A stretch of 64,000 bases of DNA from Streptococcus sp. bf_0095 (GCF_004166885.1 NZ_RCYU01000001.1:1-64000), one strand, 5' to 3'. Numbered from the stretch's first letter, positions 28,546-37,631 are shown. Translations and numbers: made by a program. Notes: generated by a model from the sequence alone, not told the origin.

Positions 28546-28602
28546 ACTTGGGCAAATAATCTTGTGTGAGCATTGATGTTTCAGCTAGTTGGCCTTATCC
28601 AT

Positions 28603-28625
28603 AAAAAAAGAAAACTTTCGTTTTC
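28603..28625 (-). terminator. Terminator of the tetR gene
   Basis: GAAAAC (minus strand) and GTTTTC arms at 28610-28615 and 28620-28625, then TTTTTTT (plus A-run 28603-28609). Confidence 0.8.
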
Positions 28626-28633
28626 TCATTTTC

Positions 28634-29194
28634 TTATTCAGTTATAGGTTGGTTCCAAGTGGTAAAGTCAGTCACACTTAATACGACCGTTGCGATTTCG
28701 ATTGGTTCTTCTTTTGCACCAGTTGACAACCATTTCGTGATCACGGCTTCAATCGTAGCTGCAAAGATCTCAACAGCATACTTATAAGGAATTTGGAATT
28801 TATTAACCAAATGGTCTTTGGCGTGTGGAGTATCGTCAAGAAGTTGCAGGGTGAAATTTTTCATTAGAAAATGAAACTCTTGATAATCCATCTGCATTAA
28901 GGCATAGATAAAGTCATAATTATCTTGAATATATTGAAGTGAGGCGAGAAAATTTGCTCGATTGACAGTGCTTGTAGCGAATAGTTCTCCCAACTCGCCT
29001 AAGAGTTCAGATTTTAGCTGGTTGAACATATCTTGTTTGTCTACATAATGGAGGTAGAAAGTACCTCGATTAATGCCTGCTTCCTTTGTTAATTGGCTAA
29101 TTGTAAGGCTTTCAAGTGATTGTTCAAGAAGCAGGCGTGATAGGGCGCTTCGGATAGCATTTTTAGAATTCGTTTTTCTCTTTTTTCGGGTCAT
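28634..29194 (-). CDS. TetR/AcrR-family transcriptional regulator
   Basis: 186 aa. The N-terminal helix-turn-helix reads SLTISQLTKEAGINRGTFYLHYVDKQDMF (split here only by position, about 32-62), typical of TetR proteins with the 'GTFYxHF' recognition helix. The C-terminal ligand domain resembles the TetR_C_8 type. Start ATG at 29194 follows AAAGGAGG; the longer frame lacks a site. Divergent from the ABC system at 29738-33168, which it may control. Confidence 0.85.
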   Translation of the reverse strand: MTRKKRKTNSKNAIRSALSRLLLEQSLESLTISQLTKEAGINRGTFYLHYVDKQDMFNQLKSELLGELGELFATSTVNRANFLASLQYIQDNYDFIYALMQMDYQEFHFLMKNFTLQLLDDTPHAKDHLVNKFQIPYKYAVEIFAATIEAVITKWLSTGAKEEPIEIATVVLSVTDFTTWNQPITE

Positions 29195-29469
29195 AGTTCC
29201 TCCTTTATCATGTAGTTTGGTATAAATATTGTTCACTAATCATCATATTATACAGAAATCAAATTGAATCATCAACAGAATAAAATTTTAGTATCATTCT
29301 ATAAGTCTAAATAGCTTAAAATCAGGTCTTATTCTTATACTGAGAAAGCCGTTTTGGAAGGATTATAAAATTTTTTCCCAGATCTACTATCAAAAGGGCT
29401 ATTATATAAAAATGAAAGAAAAACTTGAAATATCAGTTATTTAAACGCAAATAATCATTCATACTTATT

Positions 29470-29478
29470 TGTTATTAT
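29470..29478 (+). promoter_or_regulatory. Extended -10 ahead of a 10-codon ORF
   Basis: TGTTATTAT, extended -10, 27 bp before the small ORF at 29505. No clear -35. Confidence 0.4.
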
Positions 29479-29504
29479 ATCACAAACTAAGGAGAGGAGG
29501 GCAG

Positions 29505-29537
29505 ATGATGCTTGGAGATTTCTATACCAGGAACTAG
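29505..29537 (+). CDS. 10-aa putative leader peptide ahead of the second ABC system
   Basis: ATG-ATG at 29505 preceded by GGAGAGGAGG reads MMLGDFYTRN and stops at TAG. The ribosome binding site is stronger than most genes here. The stop codon lies in the 5' arm of a terminator-like hairpin (29535-29562), so a ribosome at the end of the ORF would block it. This is an inference from layout only. Confidence 0.4.
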   Translation: MMLGDFYTRN

Positions 29538-29567
29538 ATAAGATCAAGCGTTTCCTTGTCTATTTTT
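29535..29567 (+). terminator. Terminator-like hairpin in the ABC leader
   Basis: TAGATAAG (29535-29542) pairs with CTTGTCTA (29555-29562), one G-T, then TTTTT. It overlaps the stop of the 10-codon ORF. Confidence 0.5.
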
Positions 29568-29672
29568 GCATAGAAAAGTATTAGTTTTTGCTCCAAATTT
29601 CTCCATAAGTTCGTGCCTGTCATAAGCTGGTTCATTTCAGGTATTATAGTCGTTTTAAGAGATTGATTATCC
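29568..29672 (+). other. Untranslated spacer of the ABC leader
   Basis: No ORF or motif that I can support. Together with 29195-29504 this makes a 540-bp region without a conventional gene between tetR and the ABC ATPase. Only the small ORF, hairpin and two promoter candidates stand out. Confidence 0.4.
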
Positions 29673-29701
29673 TTGGTCTTCTGGTAAAAAAGGACTATAA
29701 T
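29673..29701 (+). promoter_or_regulatory. Promoter of the MacB/FtsX-type ABC genes
   Basis: TTGGTC (29673-29678), 17-bp spacer, TATAAT (29696-29701); start point about 30 bp before the ATPase ATG. It lies beyond the leader hairpin, so two transcription units could feed the operon. Confidence 0.65.
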
Positions 29702-29737
29702 AAAGATAGAAACTTGTGTTTAAGTGGGAGAAAAGAT

Positions 29738-30439
29738 ATGGCTTATATTGAGATGAAACATAGTTACAAGCGCTATCCATCAGGAGAAACTCACATTATT
29801 GCCAATAAAGATGTTACTTTTGAAATTGAGAAAGGGGAATTGGTCATCATTTTAGGGGCATCTGGTGCAGGAAAATCAACGGTTCTCAATATTTTGGGAG
29901 GTATGGATACCAATGATGAAGGGGATGTTTTAGTGGATGGGAAAGCCATCTCAAGCTTCTCCTCGCACCAACGAACGGATTATCGCAGAAATGATGTTGG
30001 CTTTGTCTTCCAGTTTTATAATCTCATCCCTAATTTGACAGCCAAGGAAAATGTTGAGTTGGCTTCTGAAATTGTTTCTGATGCCCTAGACCCTGAACAA
30101 GTCTTGAGAGAGGTTGGATTGGGAGAGCGATTGAACAATTTCCCAGCCCAGCTATCTGGTGGGGAACAACAACGGGTAGCTATTGCGCGCGCAGTGGCGA
30201 AGAATCCTAAGATTCTTCTTTGTGATGAACCAACAGGGGCTTTAGACTACCAAACTGGCAAACAGGTTTTAAAGATTCTTCAAGACATGTCTCGTAAGAA
30301 AGGGGCAACAGTGATTATCGTCACCCATAATGCTTCCTTGGCACCAATAGCCGATCGTGTCATTCAGATGCATGATGCCCAAGTAAAATCGGTGACCATC
30401 AATAACACTCCACTAGATATCGATAACCTAGAGTATTAG
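29738..30439 (+). CDS. ABC transporter ATPase, MacB/LolD type
   Basis: 233 aa with Walker [10 protein letters not shown] (about 42), Q-loop [17 protein letters not shown], signature [14 protein letters not shown] and Walker [13 protein letters not shown]. The 'NLxPxLTAxENV' and 'DEPTGALD' forms are typical of the MacB/LolD/FtsE class that works with FtsX-like permeases, and one follows directly. Start 29738 chosen after GGGAG. Confidence 0.92.
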   Translation: MAYIEMKHSYKRYPSGETHIIANKDVTFEIEKGELVIILGASGAGKSTVLNILGGMDTNDEGDVLVDGKAISSFSSHQRTDYRRNDVGFVFQFYNLIPNLTAKENVELASEIVSDALDPEQVLREVGLGERLNNFPAQLSGGEQQRVAIARAVAKNPKILLCDEPTGALDYQTGKQVLKILQDMSRKKGATVIIVTHNASLAPIADRVIQMHDAQVKSVTINNTPLDIDNLEY

Positions 30440-30450
30440 GGAGGTTGTTC

Positions 30451-33168
30451 ATGAAGCAAAAAGTATATTGGAAAGATTTATTCCATTCCTTCACTAGTTC
30501 CAAAGGGCGCTTTATATCCATTTTAACGCTGATGATGCTGGGTACCTTAGCCCTGGTCGGTTTAAAAGTAACGACCCCAAATATGCATCGAACTGCCCAA
30601 ATCTTTATAGACCAACAAGAAATGTTGGACCTAGCTGTCATGGGAGATCTTGGTTTGGACAAGACTGACCAAGAAGAGCTAAAAGGATTGACGGGGGCCA
30701 GCTTGGAGTTTTCCTATCTGACAGATGTGACGGTTGACGGAAAGGACGAAGCTGTTCGACTCTTTTCTACTCCAGAAACCATTTCACGCTTTCAGCTGGC
30801 TTCAGGACGGATTCCGCAGAAGCAAGATGAGGTCGCTCTAGCAGCATTTTGGAAAGATCGTTACCAGATTGGGGATCAGATAAGGATACATGAAAAAGCA
30901 GGAAGTCCATCTGTTCTAAAGACAAAAAACTATCGAATTGTTGGATTTGTAAAGTCTGCTGAGATGTGGTCCGAAAAAGACTTGGGACAAGCTAGGAGTG
31001 GGAGTGGTTCCTTGGATGCTTATGGCGTCCTCTCAAAAGAAGCCTTTACTAGTCCTGTTTATAGCCTTGCTCGGATTCGGTTTGATGATTTGAGGGGGCT
31101 CAATCCATTCTCAACTAGCTACCAAGATCGTCTGGCCTCTCATCAAAAGGACCTGGAAAAACTCCTAGCTGGAAATGGTCAGGAGCGCTATCGAAAACTG
31201 CAGGCTGATGGGAAACAAAAGATCCAAAAAGGACAAGAAGAACTTGATGCTGCAAACAAACAGTTAGTAGACGCAAGTGAAAAAGCAGGTCAAGCACAGA
31301 CACAATTGACGGAGCAATCCAATAAACTGAATCAACTGTCTACACTCTTGCCCCAGGAAGAATTAGAAGCGAGACGACTCGAGTTAGCAGAAGCCCAAAA
31401 GCAACTAGATCAGCAATTGGTCAACATACAGACAGGTGAATCAGAACTAGCAACTAAACAGAAGGACCTTGAAAAGGCCAAGGAAGAATTGGAGAATCTA
31501 GTTCTACCAAACTATCATGTTTATGATCGAAAAACTATTCCAGGCGGACAGGGTTACCTCATGTATAGTAATGCCAGTGCCAGTATCTCCGCGGTAGGCA
31601 ATCTATTTCCTGTGGTGCTCTACGCAGTCGCTGCCATGGTCACGTTTACAACCATGACTCGTTTTGTCGATGAAGAGCGGAGCCATGCGGGCTTGTTCAA
31701 AGCCTTGGGCTATAGAACAAAAGATATTTTAGCAAAGTTCCTCTTGTACGGCTTGGTTGCTGGAACAGTTGGGACAGGCATCGGAACTCTTCTCGGTCAT
31801 TATGTTTTATCAGGAACCATTTCGCAGATTATCACTCAGGGGATGGTCGTAGGAACTAGTCAACAGTATTTTTATGGATCCTATAGCATTTTAGCCTTGG
31901 GGCTCTCCCTTCTTTCTAGCGTCTTTCCAGCTTATCTAGTTGCTAGGAGAGAGTTGAAGGAAGAAGCCAGTCACCTCCTTCTTCCAAAACCACCAGTTTC
32001 TGGATCCAGTATTTTGCTCGAACGGCTTTCGTTTTTGTGGAAACGTTTGAGTTTCACCCAAAAGGTGACCGCTAGAAATATTTTTCGCTACAAACAGCGG
32101 ATGTTGATGACGGTATTTGGTGTTGCTGGTTCGGTTGCTCTTCTCTTTGCGGGTCTGGGAATTCAATCCTCAGTCGGTGGAGTACCCCAACGCCAGTTTG
32201 GGGAAATCCTCAAGTACGATATGATTCTCTCGACCAAATCCAGTCTGACAGACGAAGAGGAAGAATCCTTGAAGAAGCGCTTGAAGCAAGCAGATATTAA
32301 AGAGACAGAAGCCATCTTTACAAAACAAGTGGAGGCTTCTTATTCTTCCGGACGTGGAAAACAAAGCTTGACCTTAATGGTGTCCTCTAAAGACAGCTTG
32401 GAACCCTTTATCAGTCTCCGCTCAGAAGAGGGAAGACTCGACCCATCCAATGGGGCGGTGATTACCAGTAAATTAGCGCAGCTGGCCAAGGTGGGCGTTG
32501 GGGATGACTTGCGGATAGATGGGCATACGATTAAGGTGGCTGCGATTACCGAAAATTATGTAGGCCATTTTATCTATATGAATCAAGCGACCTATCAGAA
32601 AACCTATGGAAGAAGCGCTAAGCACAATGCCTATTTGGTCCGATTACAGTCTTCTTCTCAGCAGTTCGTTCAAAAGGTTAGTCGGGACATGATGGACGAA
32701 GGGGCGGTGCTTGCTGTTACGCAAAATACTTCCTTGATTACTCTCTTCAATTCTGTAGCCCAATCATTGAATAAGACCATGATGATTTTAGTTCTGGTAT
32801 CCATTTTGCTAGCCATTGTTATTTTATATAATTTGACCAATATCAATGTGGCAGAACGAATCCGTGAGTTATCAACTATTAAGGTACTCGGCTTCCATCA
32901 TCAAGAAGTCACCCTTTATATTTATCGAGAAACCATCCTCTTGTCTCTTGTAGGGATAGGATTGGGTTTGCTAGGAGGCTTTTATCTCCATCGCTTCTTG
33001 ATTGCTATGATCGCCCCAGATGCCATTCTCTTCTATCCGCGGGTAGCCCTTGGTGTCTATCTTTATCCTATCGCTGGCGTCATTCTGATCCTAGCTATCT
33101 TAGGAATCTTGGTCAATCATCATCTTCGCAAGGTAGACATGCTGGAGGCTTTGAAATCTGTTGAATAA
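30451..33168 (+). CDS. FtsX-family ABC permease with extracytoplasmic coiled coil
   Basis: 905 aa. Helix 1 near residues 15-40, a large external region containing a Gln/Leu/Glu-rich coiled coil (about 250-350), two FtsX-type membrane blocks (about 375-510 and 750-900), and a second external domain between them. It belongs to the MacB-like mechanotransmission class, not to solute importers. Candidate roles are peptide or drug resistance, or lipoprotein release. ATG 30451 after GGGAGG is preferred to TTG 30445. A terminator follows. Confidence 0.87.
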   Translation: MKQKVYWKDLFHSFTSSKGRFISILTLMMLGTLALVGLKVTTPNMHRTAQIFIDQQEMLDLAVMGDLGLDKTDQEELKGLTGASLEFSYLTDVTVDGKDEAVRLFSTPETISRFQLASGRIPQKQDEVALAAFWKDRYQIGDQIRIHEKAGSPSVLKTKNYRIVGFVKSAEMWSEKDLGQARSGSGSLDAYGVLSKEAFTSPVYSLARIRFDDLRGLNPFSTSYQDRLASHQKDLEKLLAGNGQERYRKLQADGKQKIQKGQEELDAANKQLVDASEKAGQAQTQLTEQSNKLNQLSTLLPQEELEARRLELAEAQKQLDQQLVNIQTGESELATKQKDLEKAKEELENLVLPNYHVYDRKTIPGGQGYLMYSNASASISAVGNLFPVVLYAVAAMVTFTTMTRFVDEERSHAGLFKALGYRTKDILAKFLLYGLVAGTVGTGIGTLLGHYVLSGTISQIITQGMVVGTSQQYFYGSYSILALGLSLLSSVFPAYLVARRELKEEASHLLLPKPPVSGSSILLERLSFLWKRLSFTQKVTARNIFRYKQRMLMTVFGVAGSVALLFAGLGIQSSVGGVPQRQFGEILKYDMILSTKSSLTDEEEESLKKRLKQADIKETEAIFTKQVEASYSSGRGKQSLTLMVSSKDSLEPFISLRSEEGRLDPSNGAVITSKLAQLAKVGVGDDLRIDGHTIKVAAITENYVGHFIYMNQATYQKTYGRSAKHNAYLVRLQSSSQQFVQKVSRDMMDEGAVLAVTQNTSLITLFNSVAQSLNKTMMILVLVSILLAIVILYNLTNINVAERIRELSTIKVLGFHHQEVTLYIYRETILLSLVGIGLGLLGGFYLHRFLIAMIAPDAILFYPRVALGVYLYPIAGVILILAILGILVNHHLRKVDMLEALKSVE

Positions 33169-33173
33169 AAAAG

Positions 33174-33202
33174 AAACTTCTACCCTAGGGTGGAAGTTTT
33201 TT
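33174..33202 (+). terminator. Terminator of the ABC operon
   Basis: AAACTTCTACC / GGTGGAAGTTT with loop CTAG, then TTT. Confidence 0.85.
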
Positions 33203-33209
33203 AGAGCTT

Positions 33210-33218
33210 TGGTATAAT
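33210..33218 (+). promoter_or_regulatory. Extended -10 promoter
   Basis: TGGTATAAT, immediately after the ABC terminator and 18 bp before the phosphoesterase start codon. Confidence 0.65.
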
Positions 33219-33236
33219 GAGAGAAGGAGAAGAGAC

Positions 33237-34079
33237 ATGACAAAAATTGCTTTGCTTTCGGATATACATGGGAATACAACTGCTTTAGAAGCTGTGCTTG
33301 AAGATGCCAAGCGTGCAGGTGTGGAAGAATACTGGCTATTAGGGGATGTTCTTATGCCGGGGACTGGTAGACGCCATCTCTTGAATCTTCTTGAAGAATT
33401 GCCCATTACCGTACAGATTTTAGGAAATTGGGAAGATAGTTTGTGGCGAGCGATGAAGGGATTGCTAGATCCATCAAGGGCTAGCCACCGCTATTTGATG
33501 CGCCATTGCCAATATATTCTTGAAGAGATTCATCCAGAAGAAATAGAGGCCATGCAAAGTCTGCCCATGCAAGTGCATCGGGAAGTTTCTGGCTTAAGAG
33601 TGGGCATCACCCATCATTTGCCGAACAAAAACTGGGGACGAGAATTAATTCATATAGGGGACCAGAAAGATTTTGATCGCCTCGTAACCAATCCCCCTTG
33701 TGATATAGCAGTCTATGGCCACATCCATCAGCAATTTTTCCGATATGGAAGTGGCGGAGAGCTTATCCTTAATCCGGGTTCCATCGGACAACCCTTCTTT
33801 TTGCAGGCCAATCTTCGAAAGGATCTCCGGGCCATGTATGCCATCCTGGAGTTTGATGACATGGGCTTGAAAGATGTTGACTTTCGACGGGTAGCCTATG
33901 ACATTGAGAAAGAACTCCAACTCGCCAAGGATGTGAAACTCCCTTACTTTCAAGTTTACTATGAAAGTTTAGTCAATGGGATTCACCATACCCACAATCA
34001 TGAGCTTCTACATGAAATAGCCCAGCGAGAGGGACATGATGTAGAAGTAGATGCATGGTTGAGGGACTTTTTTAACTAG
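33237..34079 (+). CDS. Calcineurin-like metallophosphoesterase
   Basis: 280 aa. Metal-binding motifs in order: LLSDIHGN (about 6-13), GDVLMPG, GNWED, THHL and YGHIHQQF; this is the YfcE/MJ0936-type phosphodiesterase fold. The substrate is unknown (cyclic nucleotide or other phosphodiester). Stands alone behind its own promoter; an Rrf2-type regulator follows. Confidence 0.87.
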   Translation: MTKIALLSDIHGNTTALEAVLEDAKRAGVEEYWLLGDVLMPGTGRRHLLNLLEELPITVQILGNWEDSLWRAMKGLLDPSRASHRYLMRHCQYILEEIHPEEIEAMQSLPMQVHREVSGLRVGITHHLPNKNWGRELIHIGDQKDFDRLVTNPPCDIAVYGHIHQQFFRYGSGGELILNPGSIGQPFFLQANLRKDLRAMYAILEFDDMGLKDVDFRRVAYDIEKELQLAKDVKLPYFQVYYESLVNGIHHTHNHELLHEIAQREGHDVEVDAWLRDFFN

Positions 34080-34115
34080 TGTAACAGTTGACATTACAAC
34101 AAATAAGGGTATAAT
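34080..34115 (+). promoter_or_regulatory. Promoter and candidate operator of the Rrf2-type gene
   Basis: TTGACA (34088-34093), 16-bp spacer, TATAAT (34110-34115). The inverted repeat TGTAA (34080-34084) / TTACA (34094-34098) brackets the -35 and could be the regulator's own operator. Confidence 0.55.
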
Positions 34116-34222
34116 AGACTAAAAGAAAGAACTTTACCGTCGGAAGAATAAATGTACCTAGTTACTGATGGCTTTAGACCCAGTTTAAGACATCCCTATC
34201 TAGATGGAAGAGAGGAGTATCC

Positions 34223-34672
34223 ATGCAAATTTCAAGTCGTTTTACTATTGGAACCCATGTATTAGTCATGATCGCTTTAAAAGGAGACTGTACCAAAGTG
34301 ACCAGTGATATGATTGCTGGCAGCGTCGGGGTGAACCCTGTCATTATTCGGAAAACCTTGTCCCAATTAAAAAAGGCAGGCTTGATCCATGTAGCGCGTG
34401 GAACAGGTGGGGCCGAGATGGCCAAAGAATTGGAAGACATAAGTTTGTTAGATATCTACCAGGCGGTTGAATGCCTTGGGAAGACTGGTCAATTATTTGG
34501 TTTCCACGAGCACCCAAATCCAGCTTGTCCGATTGGAAATAGCATCCATGGCGTCCTAGATGGGAAGCTGGAAAAGATTCAATTGGCCATGGAAAAGGAA
34601 ATGGCTCAGACCAGTCTCAAAGAAGTGGTGGAGCAAACCAAGAAACAGATGGAGCTAGCAACCGTTTCTTGA
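34223..34672 (+). CDS. Rrf2-family transcriptional regulator
   Basis: 149 aa. N-terminal winged helix (MQISSRFTIGTHVLVMIAL, then VNPVIIRKTLSQLKKAGLI and the wing RGTGGAEM). Rrf2 proteins with three clustered Cys bind Fe-S clusters; here the loop keeps a single Cys (HPNPACPIG), so cluster binding as in IscR is unlikely and it resembles the YwnA-like branch. No clear target gene is adjacent; a terminator follows. Confidence 0.88.
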   Translation: MQISSRFTIGTHVLVMIALKGDCTKVTSDMIAGSVGVNPVIIRKTLSQLKKAGLIHVARGTGGAEMAKELEDISLLDIYQAVECLGKTGQLFGFHEHPNPACPIGNSIHGVLDGKLEKIQLAMEKEMAQTSLKEVVEQTKKQMELATVS

Positions 34673-34698
34673 TTTGAGTCTGTAAGAAACTTGAAATA

Positions 34699-34732
34699 AA
34701 AAAGCCTTTCAGTATAGACTGAAAGGCTTTTT
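34699..34732. terminator. Bidirectional terminator
   Basis: AGCCTTTCAGT (34703-34713) / ACTGAAAGGCT (34718-34728), with A-run before and T-run after. Confidence 0.9.
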
Positions 34733-34769
34733 GTGTTCATTGAGTAAAATAGCAACACTCCTTCTAGCT

Positions 34770-35108
34770 TTACTTCACTAGGGCTACGAAGCTGACTAGA
34801 ATAAATCCAATTGCAAAAATCCATGTCCAGTAACGATTAGGAATGAACATGAAGGAAGAACGATCGCGAAAAGCAATGCGTTGTCCTGTTGCTTCATCAA
34901 TCATATACCGCACTTGATCGGAAACAAATTTTTTTGTCAGTAGATAATTAATGCCAGCAGCAAATATGCCCCAAACACATCCAAAAATAATGCTATCATT
35001 TTTTTCGTTTATATTAAGATGCAGAACTGAATAAATCACATTTGCTAAAAATGCTCCGATGATGAAAGCAAGGGGAACGAGCAAGCCTTTACCACGCCAA
35101 ACAATCAT
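34770..35108 (-). CDS. Small membrane protein of unknown function
   Basis: 112 aa, minus strand. Three hydrophobic segments (about 8-30, 40-60, 93-111) separated by a polar loop with DEATGQRIAFRDRSSFMFIPNRYW. The DxATGQ...FIPxRYW motif occurs in small streptococcal membrane proteins of unknown role. GGAG lies ahead of the ATG. pepQ is 24 bp upstream on the same strand, so it may be cotranscribed with pepQ. Confidence 0.7.
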   Translation of the reverse strand: MIVWRGKGLLVPLAFIIGAFLANVIYSVLHLNINEKNDSIIFGCVWGIFAAGINYLLTKKFVSDQVRYMIDEATGQRIAFRDRSSFMFIPNRYWTWIFAIGFILVSFVALVK

Positions 35109-35131
35109 AAAACAATCTCCTTATTACTAAC

Positions 35132-36214
35132 TTAATCAAAATAGAGCAAGTCTTTGCTAGTTTCGGTAAAGAGGCCAAAGCCATCTTTTGTCACATAGCC
35201 ACAGTCTTCAATCCGAACACCGACTTTTCCAGGAATATAGATACCTGGTTCGACAGAGAAGCACATGCCTTCTTCGATGACCATGTCATTTCCTTCCATG
35301 ATAGAAGGAAATTCATGCACATCCATCCCAATGCCGTGTCCGAGGCGATGGTTGAAGTATTCGCCGTAACCTGCTTTTTCAATGACACTGCGAGCAGCGC
35401 GATCGACGTCGTGAGCCGTCACACCAGGTTTGATCATATCCAGAGCAGCTTGTTGAGCTTCTAAAGTTAAGTGGTAGATTTCTTTTTTGAAGTCATCTGG
35501 TTTTCCAACCGCAACGGTACGAGTCATATCGGAAGCATAGCCGTTCACCATACATCCCAAGTCGAAGAGAAGAAGAGCATCCTTTTCAATTTTGTTGCTT
35601 CCAGGGATGCCATGAGGGTTGGCTGCATTGTTGCCGGTTAAGACCATGGTTTCAAAGCTCATTTCGTAGCCCAAGCGTTTGATGCCAAAGTCGATCTCTG
35701 CGACGATATCAGTTTCAGTTTTTTCCAGAGAGATGGCGTCAAATCCCATGTTGACAGCCTTATCCGCATATTGACCAGCAACTAACATTTTTTGGATCTC
35801 ATCAGCAGATTTGATCAAGCGCATGCGGTTAATCCGAGGGCTGAGATTGGTAAATGTTGCTTGTTCAAAGACTGAACGAAGTCCATGGTATTTGGTCAAA
35901 ATCAAATTATCAAATTCCAAAGCGACTTTTTTGGCTTCTGGATTGGCGCTAGCTCCTTTGATTTTTTCCCAAGGATTTTCAGAATCCACATAACCAACCA
36001 CTTGGAAATCCACAACAGCAGTCGCCCGTTCTACCTCAAGAGCAGGAACAAACAGAAGTGGTTCATGGTCTGGATAGACAAATAGGAAGAGCTGACGTTC
36101 GTGAGGATCGCTATAGAATCCTGTTAAGTAGTTGATAGTGACAGGGTCAGAAACTACTGCAATATCCGTTTTTTCGGTTTCAAGAAATGCTACAATTTGA
36201 TCTAATTTAGACAT
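35132..36214 (-). CDS. pepQ: Xaa-Pro dipeptidase (M24)
   Basis: 360-aa prolidase that splits X-Pro dipeptides in the cytosol. C-terminal pita-bread domain metal ligands are visible: FDLGCMVNGYASDMTRT (two Asp), HRLGHGIGMDVHE (His), EEGMCFSVEPG (Glu) and VRIEDCG (Glu). Divergent from ccpA, a conserved lactic-acid-bacterial arrangement, with a shared control region. Confidence 0.95.
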   Translation of the reverse strand: MSKLDQIVAFLETEKTDIAVVSDPVTINYLTGFYSDPHERQLFLFVYPDHEPLLFVPALEVERATAVVDFQVVGYVDSENPWEKIKGASANPEAKKVALEFDNLILTKYHGLRSVFEQATFTNLSPRINRMRLIKSADEIQKMLVAGQYADKAVNMGFDAISLEKTETDIVAEIDFGIKRLGYEMSFETMVLTGNNAANPHGIPGSNKIEKDALLLFDLGCMVNGYASDMTRTVAVGKPDDFKKEIYHLTLEAQQAALDMIKPGVTAHDVDRAARSVIEKAGYGEYFNHRLGHGIGMDVHEFPSIMEGNDMVIEEGMCFSVEPGIYIPGKVGVRIEDCGYVTKDGFGLFTETSKDLLYFD

Positions 36215-36294
36215 AAGCTACCTTCTTTCTATTGATAATATTTTGTCAAATTTTTCCTAAAAAATCAAGAGTTTGCAAAAAGATGTTAAAATGC

Positions 36295-36324
36295 TTGAAA
36301 GTGTTTACAAAAAGTGATAGAATG
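36295..36324 (+). promoter_or_regulatory. ccpA promoter with cre-like site
   Basis: TTGAAA (36295-36300), 18-bp spacer, TAGAAT (36319-36324). TGAAAGTGTTTACA (36296-36309) matches the cre consensus at 13 of 14 positions and overlaps the -35, predicting CcpA autoregulation and possibly control of divergent pepQ. Confidence 0.65.
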
Positions 36325-36374
36325 GTTGTTATAGAAGACTGAAAACGAAATTTTCAATAAAGAAAGGAAGTATT

Positions 36375-37379
36375 ATGAATACAGACGATACTGTAACCAT
36401 TTACGACGTTGCCCGAGAAGCGGGTGTCTCAATGGCAACTGTTAGCCGTGTCGTGAACGGAAATAAGAACGTTAAGGAAAATACTCGTAAAAAAGTATTG
36501 GAAGTCATTGAACGTTTGGACTATCGTCCGAATGCAGTTGCTCGTGGACTTGCGAGTAAGAAAACCACAACGGTAGGTGTTGTGATTCCAAATATTACCA
36601 ATAGTTACTTCTCTACTTTAGCTAAAGGAATTGATGATATTGCAGAAATGTATAAATACAACATCGTCCTTGCCAATAGCGATGAAGACGATGATAAAGA
36701 AGTTTCTGTTGTTAATACTCTATTCTCAAAACAAGTCGATGGGATTATATTCATGGGCTACCACTTAACAGAAAAGATTCGTTCTGAATTCTCACGTTCT
36801 CGGACGCCGGTGGTCCTTGCTGGGACAGTCGATGTCGAACATCAATTGCCAAGTGTCAATATCGATTACAAGCAAGCGACAATAGACGCGGTTACACTAT
36901 TGGCTAAACGAAATAAAAAGATTGCTTTTGTAAGTGGCCCCTTAGTGGATGATATCAACGGTAAGATTCGCTTGGCTGGTTACAAAGATGCTTTGAAAGC
37001 AAAAAAATTGTCTTATAGTGAAGGCTTGGTCTTTGAGTCTAAATACCGCTATGAAGAAGGCTATAACTTGGCTGAACGCATCATTGCGTCCAAAGCAACA
37101 GCAGCCTTTGTGACTGGGGATGAATTGGCAGCAGGTTTGCTCAATGGTCTAGCTGATCAAGGTGTGAAAGTACCTGAAGATTTTGAGTTGATTACCAGTG
37201 ATGATTCACAAATTACTCGTTACACCCGTCCAAACCTTTCAACTGTTGGCCAACCACTTTATGACTTGGGAGCTATCAGTATGCGGATGTTGACCAAAAT
37301 TATGCATAAAGAAGAATTGGAAGAAAGAGAAGTTCTTTTAGCCCATACCATCAATCATCGTGGGACTACTAAAAAGTAA
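36375..37379 (+). CDS. ccpA: Catabolite control protein A
   Basis: 334-aa LacI/GalR regulator, the master carbon-catabolite regulator acting with HPr-Ser-P. The DNA-binding head reads VTIYDVAREAGVSMATVSRV with a hinge helix RPNAVARGLASK, then the periplasmic-binding-like core. Its position opposite pepQ and length fit CcpA rather than a sugar-specific paralog. Its product would act on the cre-like sites at 19416, 23635 and 36296. Confidence 0.95.
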   Translation: MNTDDTVTIYDVAREAGVSMATVSRVVNGNKNVKENTRKKVLEVIERLDYRPNAVARGLASKKTTTVGVVIPNITNSYFSTLAKGIDDIAEMYKYNIVLANSDEDDDKEVSVVNTLFSKQVDGIIFMGYHLTEKIRSEFSRSRTPVVLAGTVDVEHQLPSVNIDYKQATIDAVTLLAKRNKKIAFVSGPLVDDINGKIRLAGYKDALKAKKLSYSEGLVFESKYRYEEGYNLAERIIASKATAAFVTGDELAAGLLNGLADQGVKVPEDFELITSDDSQITRYTRPNLSTVGQPLYDLGAISMRMLTKIMHKEELEEREVLLAHTINHRGTTKK

Positions 37380-37384
37380 AAACC

Positions 37385-37561
37385 AAGAGGCTGGGACAAA
37401 AGTCCTAGCCTCTTAACTGTCTTTGGATTGTCGAGCAAGACTCAGTGATTGAGTGAGCTCTACTACGCTGATTTCATCAGCTTTTACAGAGCTACTCAAC
37501 TGTGAGGAGGTGGGACGACGAAATCGAATTCTAACGAGTTACCGATTTCTGTCCCACTCTC
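37385..37561 (-). repeat. Dispersed ~177-bp structured repeat, inverted copy
   Basis: Nearly the reverse complement of 42295-42471 and 45537-45712. Starting on the plus strand with AAGAGGCTGGGAC...GTCCTAGCCTCTT (a terminator-like stem for ccpA) and ending with GTCCCACTCTC. Three hairpins per copy. Confidence 0.85.
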
Positions 37562-37595
37562 TTTTTCTTGTCTCTATATGAATCTCCGGTAAAAC

Positions 37596-37624
37596 TTGAA
37601 GGGGTCTGCCAAATCGGGTATAAT
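37596..37624 (+). promoter_or_regulatory. Promoter of cpoA, giving a near-leaderless mRNA
   Basis: TTGAAG (37596-37601), 17-bp spacer, TATAAT (37619-37624). The predicted start point (about 37631) is at the cpoA ATG (37632). Confidence 0.65.
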
Positions 37625-37631
37625 AGAGGGT

